Source: an uncultured Prevotella sp. (GTDB lineage Bacteria > Bacteroidota > Bacteroidia > Bacteroidales > Bacteroidaceae). From it: a stretch of DNA of 7,367 bases. Location: contig USCM01000089.1 in the NCBI GenBank assembly GCA_900553155.1, positions 1 to 7,367 of the forward strand, read 5' to 3'. The position numbers were made by a program, and so were the translations under genes. A model generated the notes under the pieces. It was given only the letters and a program-made list of their open reading frames with translations. It was not told where the DNA came from and ran no database searches. Positions 1 through 4,855 of the stretch are shown here, piece after piece; within the stretch, counting starts at the first letter, position 1, and each line of letters begins with the position of its first letter.

Positions 1-303
1 AAGGTGCTTGAGTATATGGCTATGGCAGTACATAGCAAGCGTCTGGCAAGAGTAGGACAGAAGTGTTCGGATGCCGACCGCATGCGCCGACCGTCGGATA
101 TCGATGTAGTGAGGCGCATGCTTCGTAGCACCGACAACTGGCGTGTGGCTATCAACGCCATTCTTGTAGCTGTTGTCCTTGCACTGGTTGTGGCAATAGC
201 GGCTATGATGTATGGCAGGCAGGATGTGCATGGCGATTCTGTACCGGTAGATTCGGCCGTAGAAGGTGGTGTGAACAAGGTTGTGGACAGTAATTATTGG
301 TAA
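1..303 (+). CDS. C-terminal part of an unrecognised single-pass membrane protein (5' end outside window)
   Basis: The frame is open from base 1, so the GTG at 4 and the ATGs at 16 and 22 need not be real starts. I treat this as the tail of a longer gene. The visible 100 residues begin with a basic, charged stretch that includes a Cys. One hydrophobic helix follows at about residues 48-70 counted from the GTG (core ILVAVVLALVVAIAAMM). A roughly 30-residue acidic/polar tail ends in SNYW. The basic residues before the helix and acidic tail after it suggest N-terminus inside and tail in the periplasm (inference). I do not recognise the family. It ends 48 bp before the histidine kinase with no hairpin terminator between them, so the two are probably cotranscribed. 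It could be a membrane partner of the kinase, but nothing in the sequence proves it. Confidence 0.6.
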   Translation, partial: KVLEYMAMAVHSKRLARVGQKCSDADRMRRPSDIDVVRRMLRSTDNWRVAINAILVAVVLALVVAIAAMMYGRQDVHGDSVPVDSAVEGGVNKVVDSNYW

Positions 304-351
304 TTTTTTACTTCAAATAATAATCTGCCGTTAACAGCGTTATATATTTAT

Positions 352-1533
352 ATGCAGTTTACAGACCAGATACGTAGAGTTAAGATAATGCTTGTGCTTG
401 CCGCGGTGGCTATCGCCGTGGTGTCGCTTGTGGTGTCGCACATCCTCATACGTGACCTCGCCAAGGAGGAGCACAACAAGATGGAGGTGTGGGCAGAGGC
501 TATGCGTACCCTTAACCGGGCCGACGAGAATACCGACATCAACCTTGTACTGAAGGTAATTAACGGCAACAACACCATACCCGTAATTGTGCTCGACTCA
601 AAAGGCGAGGTGCAGGCATATCGCAATATCGATATAACCGATTGCGCCAACGCTGCCGACACAATGCGCTTCGTGGCTGGTATGGGGCATAAACTGCTGC
701 GCGAGAATCGCGATATACGCATAGCGATTGACGACAATGATGGAGCCGAGAGCCAGTCTGCCGACTATCTCAATGTGTGCTACGACGACTCCGTAATGTT
801 GCGCCGGCTATCCTCGTACCCTTATATACAATTAGGTGTGGTTATGATATTTGTTGTCATCGCCATATTCGCCCTGCTTACATCCAAGCGTGCCGAGCAG
901 AATAAGGTGTGGGTAGGATTGTCGAAGGAGACGGCTCACCAGCTCGGAACACCAATATCGAGCCTAATGGCATGGGTGGAGATATTAAAGGAAACCTATC
1001 CCGACGACGACCTTATACCCGAGATGAACAAGGATGTGAAGCGTCTGCAACTCATTGCCGACCGATTCTCCAAGATAGGCTCCCTACCCGAACCTGTAGA
1101 GACCGACCTAAAGGAGGTTATGGAGCACGTCATCGACTATATGGACCGTCGCACATCTAATAAGGTGCAGATGATACGCGATTTTCCTGACGCCGACATA
1201 CGTGTCAAAATCAATGCCTCGCTCTTTGAGTGGGTTATCGAAAACCTGTCGAAGAACGCTGTCGACGCTATGGGGGGCGAAGGCAAGATAACGCTGAAGA
1301 TGTGGGAAGAGCCACGCAAGGCAGTAATCGAAGTGACCGACACTGGCAAGGGAATACGCAAGAAAGACCTGCGCAACGTGTTCCGTCCAGGCTTCACGAC
1401 AAAGAAGCGAGGGTGGGGACTCGGACTGTCGCTTGCCAAGCGCATTGTAGAGGAATATCACAAAGGACGTATATGGGTTAAGTGGTCGGAAGTGGGTGTT
1501 GGTACAACATTCCGCATCGAACTGAAGAAATAA
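352..1533 (+). CDS. Membrane sensor histidine kinase, orphan, HisKA/HATPase_c type
   Basis: Autophosphorylating sensor kinase of 393 aa. Two membrane helices (about 11-34 and 158-177) bracket a periplasmic sensor segment of about 120 residues. A stretch in that segment (VIVLDSKGEV, about 79-88) looks PAS/Cache-like, but this is weak. No HAMP domain fits in the short linker after helix 2. The dimerisation/phosphoacceptor box is HQLGTP with His196. It carries Gln where most HisKA kinases have Glu or Asp, while Thr200 of the phosphatase-type motif is kept. The ATPase domain is complete: N box with Asn298 and Asn302 (NLSKNAVDA), G1 DTGKGI 330-335, F box around Phe344-Phe348, and G2 GWGLGLS 354-360. 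No response regulator is adjacent, so the partner is unknown, as is the signal. The ATG at 352 is chosen because it puts a short basic segment before helix 1. No good TAnnTTTG promoter lies in the 48-bp gap upstream. Confidence 0.93.
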   Translation: MQFTDQIRRVKIMLVLAAVAIAVVSLVVSHILIRDLAKEEHNKMEVWAEAMRTLNRADENTDINLVLKVINGNNTIPVIVLDSKGEVQAYRNIDITDCANAADTMRFVAGMGHKLLRENRDIRIAIDDNDGAESQSADYLNVCYDDSVMLRRLSSYPYIQLGVVMIFVVIAIFALLTSKRAEQNKVWVGLSKETAHQLGTPISSLMAWVEILKETYPDDDLIPEMNKDVKRLQLIADRFSKIGSLPEPVETDLKEVMEHVIDYMDRRTSNKVQMIRDFPDADIRVKINASLFEWVIENLSKNAVDAMGGEGKITLKMWEEPRKAVIEVTDTGKGIRKKDLRNVFRPGFTTKKRGWGLGLSLAKRIVEEYHKGRIWVKWSEVGVGTTFRIELKK

Positions 1534-1565
1534 ACTCATTTAAAATCAAAAACTTTGTGAAGATG

Positions 1566-1597
1566 TTGTTGTATGTCGGAAAATATTCGTAACTTTG
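1566..1597 (+). promoter_or_regulatory. Bacteroidota-type promoter of the DUF177-rpmF-fabH unit
   Basis: A perfect -7 box TAACTTTG (consensus TAnnTTTG) lies at 1590-1597. Two TTG triplets upstream, at 1566-1568 and 1569-1571, give spacers of 21 and 18 bp, flanking the usual 19-20. The same -7 octamer occurs before era. Transcription should start near 1599-1604, only a few bases before the ATG at 1606. This bears on the start choice of the next gene. Confidence 0.75.
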
Positions 1598-1605
1598 CAC
1601 ACCAA

Positions 1606-2139
1606 ATGTGTAGTTTAGAGATACTTAAGATAGATTTAAAGGAACTGAACGAGGGCGTAAGCACGCTCAACTTCAGTTTAGGCGACGCTTATTTCGAGTC
1701 ACTTGACGAGGAGGAAATCAAGCGTGGCAACATCAGTGTGTCTGTTAATGTGAAGCGCACTGAGAACTATTTTGAGCTCGACTTCCATACAGAGGGCACT
1801 GTCGTTATTCCGTGCGACATCTGTCTCGACGATATGGACCAGGCTATTGAGACGGACGACCGACTCATAGTGAAGTTTGGTGAAGAATATTCCGAAGACG
1901 ATGACCTCATTACTGTCGACGAGCGCGAAGGCGTTCTCGACGTTGCGTGGTTCATCTACGAATTTATAGCACTCAACATTCCCGCTAAGCACGTGCATAC
2001 ACCTGGAAAATGTAACGCGGCGATGATTAAGGTTCTCGAAGAACACTCAGCTACCCGAAGTAGTGGCGCGAATGAAGAGCAGGCGGTAGATCCGCGCTGG
2101 AATGAATTAGAAAAATTAAAAACAATAATTAAAGATTAA
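1606..2139 (+). CDS. yceD: DUF177 / YceD family protein
   Basis: Member of the YceD/DUF177 family, almost always encoded next to rpmF. In chloroplasts a relative is needed for 23S rRNA accumulation, so a role in 50S assembly is likely but not shown here. With the ATG at 1606 the product is 177 aa. The frame extends to an ATG at 1573 (188 aa), but those 11 extra codons overlap the promoter -7 box. The shorter start also gives the expected family N-terminus (MCSLEILKIDLKEL followed by NEG). Family marks, numbered from the short start: a Cys pair CDIC at 70-73, AWFIYEFIALNIP at about 114-126, a third Cys at 136 (HTPGKCN), and the C-terminal DPRWNELEKLK. The protein is acidic. It ends 6 bp before rpmF and is clearly cotranscribed with it. 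The leader would be only a few bases, so translation may be close to leaderless. Confidence 0.9.
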   Translation: MCSLEILKIDLKELNEGVSTLNFSLGDAYFESLDEEEIKRGNISVSVNVKRTENYFELDFHTEGTVVIPCDICLDDMDQAIETDDRLIVKFGEEYSEDDDLITVDEREGVLDVAWFIYEFIALNIPAKHVHTPGKCNAAMIKVLEEHSATRSSGANEEQAVDPRWNELEKLKTIIKD

Positions 2140-2145
2140 AGAAAA

Positions 2146-2331
2146 ATGGCACATCCTAAAAGAAGACAGTCAAAGACACGTACACTTAAGAGAAGAACTC
2201 ATGATAAGGCAGTAGCTCCTACATTGGCAGTTTGCCCTAACTGTGGCGCTTACTATGTATACCACACAGTATGCCCAACTTGTGGCTACTACCGTGGCAA
2301 GGTGGCTATCGTAAAGGAAGTAGCTGAATAA
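2146..2331 (+). CDS. rpmF: Large-subunit ribosomal protein bL32
   Basis: Structural protein of the 50S subunit, 61 aa, normal length. The N-terminus is the classic MAHPKRRQSKTRTLKRR, a basic rRNA-binding tail. It is followed by a zinc ribbon with Cys30, Cys33, Cys43 and Cys46 (CPNC and CPTC), so this is the zinc-binding form of L32, with no sign of a zinc-free paralogue. Codon use is that of a highly expressed gene: four of the Arg codons near the start are AGA, whereas the neighbours prefer CGC/CGT. There is no Shine-Dalgarno; the start follows an A-rich stretch, as is usual in Bacteroidota. It sits 6 bp after the DUF177 gene and 14 bp before fabH, in the middle of a three-gene operon. Confidence 0.98.
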   Translation: MAHPKRRQSKTRTLKRRTHDKAVAPTLAVCPNCGAYYVYHTVCPTCGYYRGKVAIVKEVAE

Positions 2332-2345
2332 TATTTCTCCACACG

Positions 2346-3365
2346 ATGGGAAAGATAAACGCAGTAATCACCGGTGTTGGCGGCTATGTACCCGACTATG
2401 TCCTCGACAATGAGGAATTGTCGCGTATGGTAGATACCAGCGACGAGTGGATTATGACCCGTGTCGGAATCAAGGAACGTCATATCCTTACAGAGGAAGG
2501 TCTCGGCACGAGCTATATGGCACGTAAGGCTGCCAAGCAGCTCATCAAGAAGACTGGCGTTGATCCCGACACTATTGATGCGCTGATCGTTACCACTACA
2601 ACTCCCGACTACAAGTTCCCTTCTACAGCATCTATCGTCCTTGGCAAACTTGGACTGAAGAATGCTTTTGCCTTCGACTTCGAGGCAGCATGTTGCGGAT
2701 TCCTTTATTCGCTCGACGTTGCTGCGTCGATGATTCAGAGCGGTCGCTATAAGAAGATTATAGTTATCGGTGCCGACAAGATGTCGTCGCTCGTCGACTA
2801 TACCGACCGTGCTACTTGTGTGCTCTTCGGCGATGGCGCCGGAGCTGTGCTTGTAGAGGCAACAGAGGAGGAGAATGTAGGCGTGCAGAACTCTTATCTG
2901 CGTACCGACGGCATCGGTCTGCCGTTCCTTCACATGAAGGCTGGCGGATCTGTATGTCCTCCGTCACACTTCACAGTCGACCACCGTCTGCACTACCTCT
3001 ATCAGGAGGGACGCACCGTGTTCCGCTATGCCGTTACCGATATGAGCAACGACGTGGCTGAGGTGATGAAGCGCAACGAGCTTACAGCTGACGACATCAA
3101 GTGGGTTATTCCTCACGAGGCTAACCTCCGCATCATCGAGGCTGTGACAAAGCGTATCGGTTTGCCGATGGATAAGGTTGTGGTGAACATCCAGCACTAT
3201 GGCAACACAAGTGCCGCCACAATTCCTTTGGCATTGTGGGATAATGAGAAAAACATGAAGAAGGGTGACAACGTCATCTTCACCGCTTTCGGAGCAGGTT
3301 TCGTTCACGGAGCTTCGTTCTACAAGTGGGGTTACGATGGTTCTGCTGTAGCAGAGGCTAAGTAA
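2346..3365 (+). CDS. fabH: Beta-ketoacyl-ACP synthase III (KAS III)
   Basis: Cytoplasmic enzyme that condenses an acyl-CoA primer with malonyl-ACP, the first elongation step of type II fatty-acid synthesis. The length of 339 aa is normal for the family. The thiolase-fold marks are present: N-terminal GVGGYVPDYVLDNEEL, TSDEWIMTRVGIKER at about 31-45, the nucleophile Cys116 in EAACCGF, His257 in IPHEANLRI and Asn287 in YGNTSAATIP, which together form the Cys-His-Asn triad. A second Cys (117) follows the nucleophile where E. coli has Ala. The C-terminus carries the conserved AFGAGFVHGA. It starts 14 bp after rpmF and is followed by a strong terminator. Unlike the E. coli order yceD-rpmF-plsX-fabH, no plsX lies between rpmF and fabH. 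Primer preference (acetyl- or branched acyl-CoA) cannot be read from the sequence. Confidence 0.97.
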   Translation: MGKINAVITGVGGYVPDYVLDNEELSRMVDTSDEWIMTRVGIKERHILTEEGLGTSYMARKAAKQLIKKTGVDPDTIDALIVTTTTPDYKFPSTASIVLGKLGLKNAFAFDFEAACCGFLYSLDVAASMIQSGRYKKIIVIGADKMSSLVDYTDRATCVLFGDGAGAVLVEATEEENVGVQNSYLRTDGIGLPFLHMKAGGSVCPPSHFTVDHRLHYLYQEGRTVFRYAVTDMSNDVAEVMKRNELTADDIKWVIPHEANLRIIEAVTKRIGLPMDKVVVNIQHYGNTSAATIPLALWDNEKNMKKGDNVIFTAFGAGFVHGASFYKWGYDGSAVAEAK

Positions 3366-3396
3366 TCAAAACAGAGAGAAACATATTATCTCATAT

Positions 3397-3447
3397 AAAA
3401 AGCACGTTAGGCTTCAGTTCGCAAGGACAATGCCCAACGTGCTTTTT
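3397..3447 (+). terminator. Intrinsic terminator after fabH
   Basis: The arms 3397-3412 (AAAAAGCACGTTAGGC) and 3432-3447 (GCCCAACGTGCTTTTT) pair at 15 of 16 positions, with one A/C mismatch, around a 19-base loop. The A-tract on the left and T-tract on the right make it a canonical intrinsic terminator that could work in both directions. It closes the DUF177-rpmF-fabH unit and separates it from the era promoter 45 bp further on. Confidence 0.9.
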
Positions 3448-3460
3448 CCTGTTAGTATAC

Positions 3461-3474
3461 TGTTGCGTGCAACA
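3461..3474. promoter_or_regulatory. Short perfect inverted repeat upstream of the era promoter
   Basis: TGTTGC and GCAACA are perfect inverted copies separated by two bases. The site lies between the fabH terminator and the era promoter, about 50-60 bp upstream of the expected era transcription start. It could be a protein-binding site or a minor hairpin. The arms are only six bases long, so chance is not excluded. Confidence 0.3.
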
Positions 3475-3491
3475 TTTTGCATCCAATATAA

Positions 3492-3521
3492 TTGTGGATG
3501 TGAAAAAAATAACTAACTTTG
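3492..3521 (+). promoter_or_regulatory. Bacteroidota-type promoter of era
   Basis: TTG at 3492-3494, a 19-bp spacer, then TAACTTTG at 3514-3521. This is a full match to the Bacteroidota -33/-7 consensus. The predicted leader is about 20-25 bases up to the ATG at 3547 and contains a T-run but no Shine-Dalgarno. The -33 triplet sits in the loop of an inverted repeat CATCCA (3480-3485) / TGGATG (3495-3500), which could act as an operator. Confidence 0.8.
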
Positions 3522-3546
3522 CATCAAAGTACTTTTTTTAGAATAT

Positions 3547-4428
3547 ATGCACAAAGCAGGTTTTGTAAACATAGTTGGCAATCCTAATGTGGGCAAGTCG
3601 ACGCTGATGAATCAGCTTGTTGGCGAGCGTATAAGCATTGCCACGTTCAAGGCGCAAACCACGCGCCACCGTATCATGGGTATTGTCAATGAGGACGATG
3701 CCCAGATAGTGTTCTCGGATACCCCGGGTGTGTTGAAGCCCAACTACAAGCTCCAAGAGTCGATGTTGGCCTTCTCTGAGTCGGCTCTACAAGACGCGGA
3801 TGTTCTGCTCTACGTTACCGATGTGGTGGAGAATCCCGAGAAGAATATGGACTTTCTCGACAAGGTTAAGAAGATGACGATACCGGTGCTCTTGCTTATC
3901 AACAAGATAGACCAAAGCGACCAGAAAACTCTTGGCGACACTGTAGAGAAGTGGCACACGCTACTGCCCAATGCCGAGATTCTTCCTATATCAGCAAAGA
4001 ACAAGTTTGGTGTCGACATGCTTATGCGCCGTATCAAGGAGTTGCTGCCCGATTCGCCTCCATTCTTCGACAAGGATCAGCTTACAGACAAGCCAGCACG
4101 TTTCTTCGTGTCGGAGATTATCCGCGAGAAGATTCTGTTGTACTACGACAAAGAGATTCCTTATTCGGTTGAGGTTAAGGTAGAGTCGTTCAAGGAGACC
4201 GACCGCAACATCGACATCTATGCCGTTATCTATGTTGAGCGCGACTCGCAGAAGGGCATCATCATCGGACACCAGGGAGTAGCCCTCAAAAAGATGTCTA
4301 CAGAGGCACGCAAGTCGCTCGAGAAGTTCTTTGGCAAGAGCGTGTATCTCCACACCTTCGTAAAGGTGGACAAGGATTGGCGCAGCTCGAAGAGAGAGTT
4401 GGACAACTTTGGGTATAACCCAGAGTAG
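3547..4428 (+). CDS. era: GTPase Era, 16S rRNA-binding 30S assembly factor
   Basis: Essential GTPase that binds the 3' end of 16S rRNA through a KH domain and checks 30S maturation; acts in the cytoplasm and at the membrane. 293 aa, normal length. The GTPase domain has G1 GNPNVGKS 11-18, the G2 region with TTRHR at 38-42 (switch I), G3 DTPG 58-61, G4 NKID 119-122 and G5 SAK 149-151. The C-terminal type II KH domain spans about residues 185-285, with the RNA-binding loop GHQG 241-244 followed by VALKKM. All key residues are intact. It has its own promoter and is separated from der by a 414-bp non-coding spacer rich in repeats. No classical terminator is seen immediately after its stop codon. 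Confidence 0.98.
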   Translation: MHKAGFVNIVGNPNVGKSTLMNQLVGERISIATFKAQTTRHRIMGIVNEDDAQIVFSDTPGVLKPNYKLQESMLAFSESALQDADVLLYVTDVVENPEKNMDFLDKVKKMTIPVLLLINKIDQSDQKTLGDTVEKWHTLLPNAEILPISAKNKFGVDMLMRRIKELLPDSPPFFDKDQLTDKPARFFVSEIIREKILLYYDKEIPYSVEVKVESFKETDRNIDIYAVIYVERDSQKGIIIGHQGVALKKMSTEARKSLEKFFGKSVYLHTFVKVDKDWRSSKRELDNFGYNPE

Positions 4429-4434
4429 AATTAG

Positions 4435-4526
4435 GAGTTTTGAGTTTTGAATTAGGAATTGTCGGCTACGCCGATGTTGAGTTTTGAGTTTTGAATTAGA
4501 AATTAGGAATTGTCGGCTACGCCGAT
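4435..4526 (+). repeat. Two tandem copies of a roughly 40-bp unit
   Basis: Copy 1 (4435-4474) and copy 2 (4479-4525) share the 21-base start GAGTTTTGAGTTTTGAATTA plus G, and end in GGAATTGTCGGCTACGCCGA. Copy 2 has a short extra insertion between the two shared blocks. Each copy ends in a hairpin with 5-bp arms TCGGC/GCCGA and loop TAC (4462-4474 and 4513-4525). A recent local duplication or slippage is the simplest explanation. Confidence 0.8.
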
Positions 4527-4598
4527 TAGGAATTATTCAATTAGGAATTAAGAATTCGCAACTCAACAATTCATAATTCAAAACTCAATAATTCAAAA

Positions 4599-4611
4599 TG
4601 CGCGAAGCGCA
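4599..4611. repeat. Triloop hairpin TGCGC-GAA-GCGCA in the repeat array
   Basis: Perfect 5-bp stem with a three-base loop, flanked on both sides by AATTCAAAA-type words. It has the same architecture as the TCGGC-TAC-GCCGA hairpins at 4462-4474 and 4513-4525 but a different stem sequence, which suggests that the structure rather than the sequence is kept. Confidence 0.6.
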
Positions 4612-4673
4612 CAATTCAAAACTCAAAACTCACAATTCAAAATTGCCAAAAGCAACAACTCAAAACTCAAAAT

Positions 4674-4818
4674 TGCGGCAGCTTCGCTGTCGCATCCCCT
4701 GAATAGTAAAGAGGGGACACTCTCGCCAAGGCGGCGAGGGCCGGAGTTGGTCAGCTTCGGAAAATTTATTAACAAGGATGCAGAGACCACATCCAGTCCC
4801 GCCCGTTGATGGGAGGGA
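4674..4818 (+). other. Run of six adjacent stem-loops in the der leader (possible structured RNA)
   Basis: The stems read by eye are: 4674-4682/4686-4694 (9 bp, one G-U, loop TTC); 4695-4700/4712-4717 (6 bp); 4722-4727/4733-4738 (CTCGCC/GGCGAG); 4741-4746/4755-4760 (6 bp, one G-U); 4776-4780/4790-4794 (GGATG/CATCC); and 4797-4804/4811-4818 (7 pairs around one G/A mismatch). They follow one another with very short gaps, apart from about 15 bases before the fifth. The run ends 24 bases before the der start. It could be a structured 5' leader, the end of a repeat element, or a terminator region for era. No known riboswitch class is recognised. Confidence 0.45.
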
Positions 4819-4822
4819 ACAA

Positions 4823-4855
4823 ATGACTTATTTAAACAAAACATGGCAAATTTAG
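4823..4855 (+). CDS. Possible 10-codon upstream ORF overlapping the der start
   Basis: ATG at 4823 opens a frame encoding MTYLNKTWQI that stops at TAG 4853-4855, overlapping the first codons of der in another frame. The G-rich GGGAGGGA at 4811-4818 ends 4 bases upstream and looks like a Shine-Dalgarno, rare in this window. It is also the right arm of a hairpin. Translation of such a mini-frame could couple to der, but a 10-codon frame can easily arise by chance. Confidence 0.2.
   Translation: MTYLNKTWQI

Larger units (their letters stand above)
4429..4673. repeat. AT-rich repeat array with mirror-image halves
   Basis: The left half carries GAGTTTTGAGTTTTGAATT twice (4435-4453 and 4479-4497). 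The right half carries its exact reverse complement, 19 of 19 bases, at 4613-4631. Shorter words of the same kind (AATTCAAAACTC, CAACTCAAAACTCAAAATTG) fill the rest. The orientation switches near the GAATTC at 4552-4557, so the array is one large imperfect palindrome that could form a cruciform or a long RNA hairpin. It looks like an intergenic repeat family rather than an insertion sequence: no transposase, no terminal repeats of IS type and no clear target duplication. Whether it is dispersed in the genome cannot be seen here. Confidence 0.8.
4429..4842. other. Non-coding era-der spacer: repeat array followed by chained stem-loops
   Basis: This is the longest gene-free stretch of the window. 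I see no coding sequence longer than a 10-codon reading frame in it. The first part (4429-4673) is AT-rich and built from short repeated words such as GAATTAGG, GAGTTTTGA, AATTCAAAA and ACTCAAAA, separated by small GC-rich hairpins. The second part (4674-4818) is GC-richer and holds a series of adjacent stem-loops. The last 24 bases before der are AT-rich. No TAnnTTTG promoter was found, so der is either read from the era promoter through the spacer or has a promoter I cannot recognise. Confidence 0.85.

Noticed and set aside
304..351. TATATTTA near 342-349 as a promoter of the histidine kinase
   Set aside because: It lacks the final G of TAnnTTTG and has no TTG at the right distance.
2289..2933. 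Long open frame of 214 codons on the minus strand, opposite fabH
   Set aside because: It lies entirely antisense to fabH and the end of rpmF, both certain genes, and its translation shows no recognisable domain; a codon-bias shadow.
4429..4673. CRISPR array
   Set aside because: Repeats are AT-rich, irregularly spaced, in both orientations and without unique spacers of constant length.
3495..4795. Shared 8-mer TGGATGTG (3495-3502) and its complement CACATCCA (4788-4795) upstream of both GTPase genes
   Set aside because: An 8-base match in opposite orientation between two spacers of this size is expected by chance and the two sites lie at different distances from their genes.
4429..4842. Insertion sequence or complete mobile element
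   Set aside because: No transposase frame, no terminal inverted repeats at the spacer edges and no clear target-site duplication.
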